A DNA stretch of 64,000 bases from Sulfitobacter sp. (GTDB lineage: Bacteria > Pseudomonadota > Alphaproteobacteria > Rhodobacterales > Rhodobacteraceae), in NCBI GenBank assembly GCA_029252045.1, contig JAQXCD010000020.1, forward strand, positions 124,001 through 188,000, in the 5' to 3' direction. The notes below the pieces were generated by a model. It was not told the origin of the DNA. It made no database searches and saw only the letters and a program-made list of their open reading frames with translations. Positions within the stretch are counted from its first letter, which is position 1. Each line of letters opens with the position of its first letter. Both the position numbers and the translations under genes were made by a program. Positions 60,976 to 64,000 of this stretch are shown piece by piece.

Positions 60976-61072
60976 ATGCTCGGCCTCATTATTTTGAGAA
61001 CCAAGCTAGCATGTTTGCGCGCCCGCGCAATGGCGGCCCCCCACCCGTTTCGGCGGGAAGCCGCGAAATTGA

Positions 61073-62725
61073 TCACATGTTCGGGTAGTTCGGCCCGTCG
61101 CCGCCCTGCGGCGTGGTCCAGACGATATTCTGGCTCGGATCTTTGATGTCACAAGTCTTGCAATGCACGCAGTTCTGGAAGTTGATGACAAAACGCGGGT
61201 CTTTGCCCGCCTCTTCCACAAACTCATACACACCGGCAGGGCAATAACGCGCGGAAGGTCCTGCGTATTTCGCAAGGTTCACACCCACGGGCACGCTTGC
61301 GTCCAACAACTTCAGGTGCGCGGGCTGGCTTTCCTCGTGGTTGGTGAAGGCAAATGCCACATTGGTCAGACGGTCAAAGCTTAGCTTGCCATCGGGTTTC
61401 GGATAGTCGATGACCTTGTGGTTCGCAGCAGGCTCTGTCGCATCGGCGTCAGATTTACCATGCCCCAGTGTACCCATGACAGAGCCGCCAAACAGCGTGT
61501 TACACCACATGTCAAAGCCGCCGATAGCCAGCGATGCCACAAGACCGAACTTGGACCACAACGGTTTGACGTTGCGCACCTTGTAGAGGTCTTTGCCGAT
61601 CGCGCCTTCGCGGACTTCGGTTTCGTACTCTGGCAGCTCGTCACCCGAACGGCCTGCCTGAATGGCTGCATGTGCAGCCTCGGCGGCTGCTTTACCGGAC
61701 AACATCGCGTTGTGATTGCCTTTGATGCGCGGTACGTTGACCATCCCAACGGAACAGCCCAACAACGCCACACCGGGGGCTACCATCTTGGGCATGGACT
61801 GGTATCCGCCCTCGGTAATCGCGCGCGCACCGTAAGCCACGCGTTTGCCGCCTTTCAGCAGCTCTGCAACCATCGGGTGGTGCTTGAACTGCTGGAATTC
61901 CATGTAAGGGAATACATGCGGGTTTTTATAGCCCAAGTGGACCACAAAGCCGACATAAACCTGATTGTTCTCGAGGTGGTAGATGAAAGAGCCACCACCG
62001 GCCTTGGACCCGAGAGGCCAGCCCATCGTGTGCGTGACGGAACCTTCCTTGTGCTTGGCGGGATCAATCTCCCAAATCTCTTTCATGCCGAGACCATATT
62101 TCTGAGCCTCTTTGCCCTTGGCCAGATCGTATTTCGCGATCACCTGCTTTGACAGCGACCCGCGCACGCCTTCAGAGAGGAAAACATACTTGCCGTGCAA
62201 TTCCATACCCGGCTCATAGTTGGGGCCGGGTGTACCATCGGCACCCAGACCCATTTCGCCTGCGACCACACCTTTGACTTCACCTTTGTCGCCATAAACA
62301 ATCTCGGAACACGCCATGCCCGGGAAAATCTCGACGCCCATTTCTTCGGCTTGCTCTGCCATCCACCGGCAAACGTTCCCCATGGAAACGATATAGTTTC
62401 CGTGGTTGTTCATCAGCGGTGGCATCGGCGCGTTTGGGATACGGATCTGGCCCGCTTCACCCAAGGCGTAGAACTTGTCCTCGATCACAGGCACATTCAA
62501 CGGCGCGCCTTTGGCTTTCCAGTCAGGGATCAGGGCATCAAGGCCGCAGGGATCCAACACCGCACCCGACAGGATATGCGCGCCCACTTCCGAGCCTTTT
62601 TCCAGCACAACAACCGAACAATCGGCATTCAGCTGTTTGAGACGGATCGCAGCAGACAGACCCGCAGGCCCCGCCCCTACGATTACAACATCATACTCCA
62701 TCGCTTCGCGTTCAATCTCGGCCAT
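61073..62725 (-). CDS. Electron transfer flavoprotein-ubiquinone oxidoreductase
   Basis: A 550-residue membrane-associated flavo-Fe-S protein that passes electrons from ETF to ubiquinone. The FAD motif YDVVIVGAGPAGLSAAIRL is at about residues 11-29; the C-terminal NCVHCKTCDIKDPSQNI holds the [4Fe-4S] cluster ligands together with the CPAGVYEF cysteine. The protein ends GGDGPNYPNM like homologues. ATG 62725 has GGGAG eight bases upstream; GTG 62734 is the longer option. No ETF genes are next to it. Confidence 0.96.
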   Translation of the reverse strand: MAEIEREAMEYDVVIVGAGPAGLSAAIRLKQLNADCSVVVLEKGSEVGAHILSGAVLDPCGLDALIPDWKAKGAPLNVPVIEDKFYALGEAGQIRIPNAPMPPLMNNHGNYIVSMGNVCRWMAEQAEEMGVEIFPGMACSEIVYGDKGEVKGVVAGEMGLGADGTPGPNYEPGMELHGKYVFLSEGVRGSLSKQVIAKYDLAKGKEAQKYGLGMKEIWEIDPAKHKEGSVTHTMGWPLGSKAGGGSFIYHLENNQVYVGFVVHLGYKNPHVFPYMEFQQFKHHPMVAELLKGGKRVAYGARAITEGGYQSMPKMVAPGVALLGCSVGMVNVPRIKGNHNAMLSGKAAAEAAHAAIQAGRSGDELPEYETEVREGAIGKDLYKVRNVKPLWSKFGLVASLAIGGFDMWCNTLFGGSVMGTLGHGKSDADATEPAANHKVIDYPKPDGKLSFDRLTNVAFAFTNHEESQPAHLKLLDASVPVGVNLAKYAGPSARYCPAGVYEFVEEAGKDPRFVINFQNCVHCKTCDIKDPSQNIVWTTPQGGDGPNYPNM

Positions 62726-62856
62726 AGCAGGCACTCCCTATATGCGTCAAAAACGGTTTTATCCGAGGTACCGTTTGCAAACAGCCTTTGCAATCACGAC
62801 GAGACGTCAAAATCGTCACAGACAGCGGTTTTGAGGCAAACTGCACGGATCGTGGC

Positions 62857-63309
62857 CTAATCAGGGGTGTCACCCATCAGATAACGCGGTCCCTCGCCGC
62901 GCGCCGCGGCCTTGTCTTGCGGGTTATACAGGGCGCAAGCCTCAAGGCTCAGACAGCCACAGCCGATGCACCCGTCCAGATTATCGCGCAGCTTGGTCAA
63001 CGTCTGGATGCGGGCGTCCAGAGCGTCGCGAAACCCGATGCTGATCGCACTCCAATCCGCTTTGGTGGGGGTGCGCCCGTTTGGCAACCCGTCAAGCTGG
63101 GCGCGAATATGCGGCAAGGTAAACCCGAACTGCTGGGCAATCATGACAAAGCTCAAACGCCGCAGGTCGGCGCGCGCAAACCGCCGCTGCCCCCCTGCAT
63201 TGCGCCAAGGCTGTATCAGCCCCTGCGTCTCGTAATACCTGATTGCCGATACCGCGAGGCCGGTGCGCTTGGCCAATGCGCCAATTGTCAGCCCTTCATT
63301 TAGCGCCAT
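62857..63309 (-). CDS. soxR: Redox-sensitive transcriptional activator SoxR
   Basis: A 150-residue MerR-family regulator. The winged helix-turn-helix is LTIGALAKRTGLAVSAIRYY and RRFARADLRRL, with a dimerisation helix 80-115, and the [2Fe-2S] motif CIGCGCLSLEAC near residues 115-126 is the SoxR signature. Family members are activated by oxidation of the cluster by redox-cycling drugs or superoxide. Start ATG 63309; divergent from a VOC gene through a MerR-type promoter. Confidence 0.95.
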   Translation of the reverse strand: MALNEGLTIGALAKRTGLAVSAIRYYETQGLIQPWRNAGGQRRFARADLRRLSFVMIAQQFGFTLPHIRAQLDGLPNGRTPTKADWSAISIGFRDALDARIQTLTKLRDNLDGCIGCGCLSLEACALYNPQDKAAARGEGPRYLMGDTPD

Positions 63310-63327
63310 AATTCCTCCAGAATTACC

Positions 63328-63358
63328 TTGACCTAAAGTTAGGTTTAGCAATTACAAC
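63328..63358 (+). promoter_or_regulatory. SoxR-type operator and VOC promoter
   Basis: -35 TTGACC (63328-63333) and -10 TACAAC (63353-63358) are 19 bases apart, the over-long spacing of MerR-family promoters. The palindrome ACCTAA-ag-TTAGGT (63331-63344) lies between them and is the likely SoxR site. It drives the VOC gene. Confidence 0.72.
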
Positions 63359-63397
63359 CAAGGGCGTCACCCCATCATGCCCTGAAAGGAACGCCAA

Positions 63398-63778
63398 ATG
63401 ACCGCACAACTGGAACACGCAAATTACACCGTATCCGACCCCGCAGCCACCGCTGCGTGGATGCAGATCGTGTTTGGCTGGCACATCCGCTGGCAAGGAG
63501 ACGCCATTTCAGGTGGTCATACCGTACATGTCGGCACCCAAAATCACTACCTTGCACTCTACAAACCCGACACCGCCCTCAGCCCTAAGGCAAACAACTA
63601 CTCCCAACTGGCAGGGCTGAACCACATCGCTGTGGTGGTGGATGATCTGGACACAACCGAGGCGGCAATACTTGCCCATGGCTTCAAAACAGGAAGCCAT
63701 GCAGATTATGAACCGGGCCGCAGGTTCTACTTTCACGACGAAGACGGCATCGAATACGAAGTTGTCCAATACGACTAA
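63398..63778 (+). CDS. VOC family protein (glyoxalase/bleomycin resistance-like)
   Basis: A 126-residue vicinal oxygen chelate protein: EHANYTVSDPAATAAWM at the start and LNHIAVVVDDLD, then FYFHDEDGIEYEVVQYD at the end fit two beta-alpha-beta-beta-beta units. Candidate metal ligands include the H and E residues in these segments. AAAGGAA precedes the ATG. Probably a SoxR-activated detoxification protein; substrate unknown. Confidence 0.87.
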   Translation: MTAQLEHANYTVSDPAATAAWMQIVFGWHIRWQGDAISGGHTVHVGTQNHYLALYKPDTALSPKANNYSQLAGLNHIAVVVDDLDTTEAAILAHGFKTGSHADYEPGRRFYFHDEDGIEYEVVQYD

Positions 63779-63870
63779 GCGCCCCCTTTCGGCGAAACCG
63801 CGCCGGCCCGAAGGCCTTATCCGCTTGCATTTCACATCCGGATTGGGTCAGGTAACTGCAACTCAAACAC

Positions 63871-63895
63871 GCGCTCCGAATTCGCTTCGGGGCGC
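63871..63895 (+). terminator. Hairpin between the VOC gene and greA
   Basis: GCGC-CCGAA (63871-63880) and TTCGG-GCGC (63886-63895) can pair with one mismatch; the T run after it is weak. It may end the VOC transcript or be part of the greA leader. Confidence 0.5.
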
Positions 63896-63921
63896 GCCTT
63901 AGTATTACGGACACGAGCACT

Positions 63922-64000
63922 ATGGAAAAGATCCCAATGACGCGCGCAGGGCACACCGCCCTCGAGACGGAACTCAAGCACCTGAAAACCGTTGAGCGCC
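63922..64000 (+). CDS. greA: Transcription elongation factor GreA, N-terminal fragment
   Basis: Only the first 26 codons are in the window: MEKIPMTRAGHTALETELKH, the start of the coiled-coil domain that enters the RNA polymerase secondary channel and stimulates cleavage of backtracked RNA. The rest lies beyond the right edge. It is preceded by a hairpin leader, so it is likely a separate unit from the VOC gene. Confidence 0.85.
   Translation, partial: MEKIPMTRAGHTALETELKHLKTVER

Noticed and set aside
59227..61146. Long plus-strand ORF (639 codons) over the TPR gene
   Set aside because: Antisense shadow; the minus-strand frame has a signal peptide and TPR motifs.

Overview
The window looks like a chromosomal segment of a marine Roseobacter-clade alphaproteobacterium (Rhodobacterales). 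The evidence is the gene complement and protein sequences: an F1 ATP synthase operon atpHAGDC without Fo genes, an Hsp20-DUF1150 pair, a hisC-tyrA pair, a TIGR01459-type HAD protein, RTX, Hint and H-type lectin proteins, a family II pyrophosphatase, and a fused sulfate adenylyltransferase/APS kinase. By eye the GC content is in the high fifties. The genes are dense, many overlap in ATGA style, and no rRNA, tRNA, insertion sequence, prophage or CRISPR array was seen. Genus assignment is not attempted.

Layout. 1-4.3 kb: proC (cut by the window edge), a YbjN protein and ubiK on the minus strand, then lgt, a MidA/NDUFAF7-like methyltransferase and pgeF coupled on the plus strand. 4.3-9.5 kb: a 48-residue basic protein, a Hint-domain protein, an Lrp regulator divergent from trxB, and the SAT-APS kinase fusion. 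9.5-12.5 kb: an NsrR-like regulator divergent from a 51-residue membrane protein and a truncated haemoglobin (a probable nitric oxide response unit), a PhzF protein, and DUF1150/Hsp20. 12.6-17.5 kb: purEK, an isolated phnM, a secreted alpha/beta hydrolase, a Nudix hydrolase and an EamA transporter. 17.7-20 kb: groESL with a perfect CIRCE operator. 20-28.7 kb: metabolic genes (ppaC, MaoC, ribF, ltaE, HCCA isomerase-like, prs). 28.7-34.1 kb: a lectin and the F1 ATP synthase operon. 34.5-36.3 kb: a damaged RTX gene. 36.3-45.2 kb: a methyltransferase, gloB, clpA plus an M23 peptidase, an ExbB/MotA-like plus OmpA-like pair, and chaC. 45.2-49.8 kb: a DUF2125 protein, an extensin-like gene broken by three in-frame stops, tyrA, hisC and rpsD. 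49.9-57.4 kb: a cytochrome c lipoprotein, tag, an EAL protein, phaAB, a 38-residue ORF, a LysR regulator, an EamA exporter, a DUF465 protein, a TrmN6-like methyltransferase and a DUF2007 protein. 57.5-64 kb: a polyprenyl synthase, ispE, a TPR protein, ETF-ubiquinone oxidoreductase, SoxR with a VOC protein, and the start of greA.

Most of the window is core metabolism and envelope biology. Several groups hang together: isoprenoid and quinone supply (ispE, polyprenyl synthase, ubiK, ETF-QO), protein quality control (groESL, Hsp20, clpA), redox and nitrosative sensing (NsrR, SoxR, Lrp-trxB) and energy generation (F1). No clear new multi-gene system was found. The observations most worth checking are the extensin-like gene with three nonsense codons but an intact frame, the RTX gene with a CTG start and a single-base frameshift, the unnamed small membrane protein in the NsrR unit, the ExbB/OmpA coiled-coil pair, and regulatory repeats at soxR-VOC, Lrp-trxB and the 48-residue gene.
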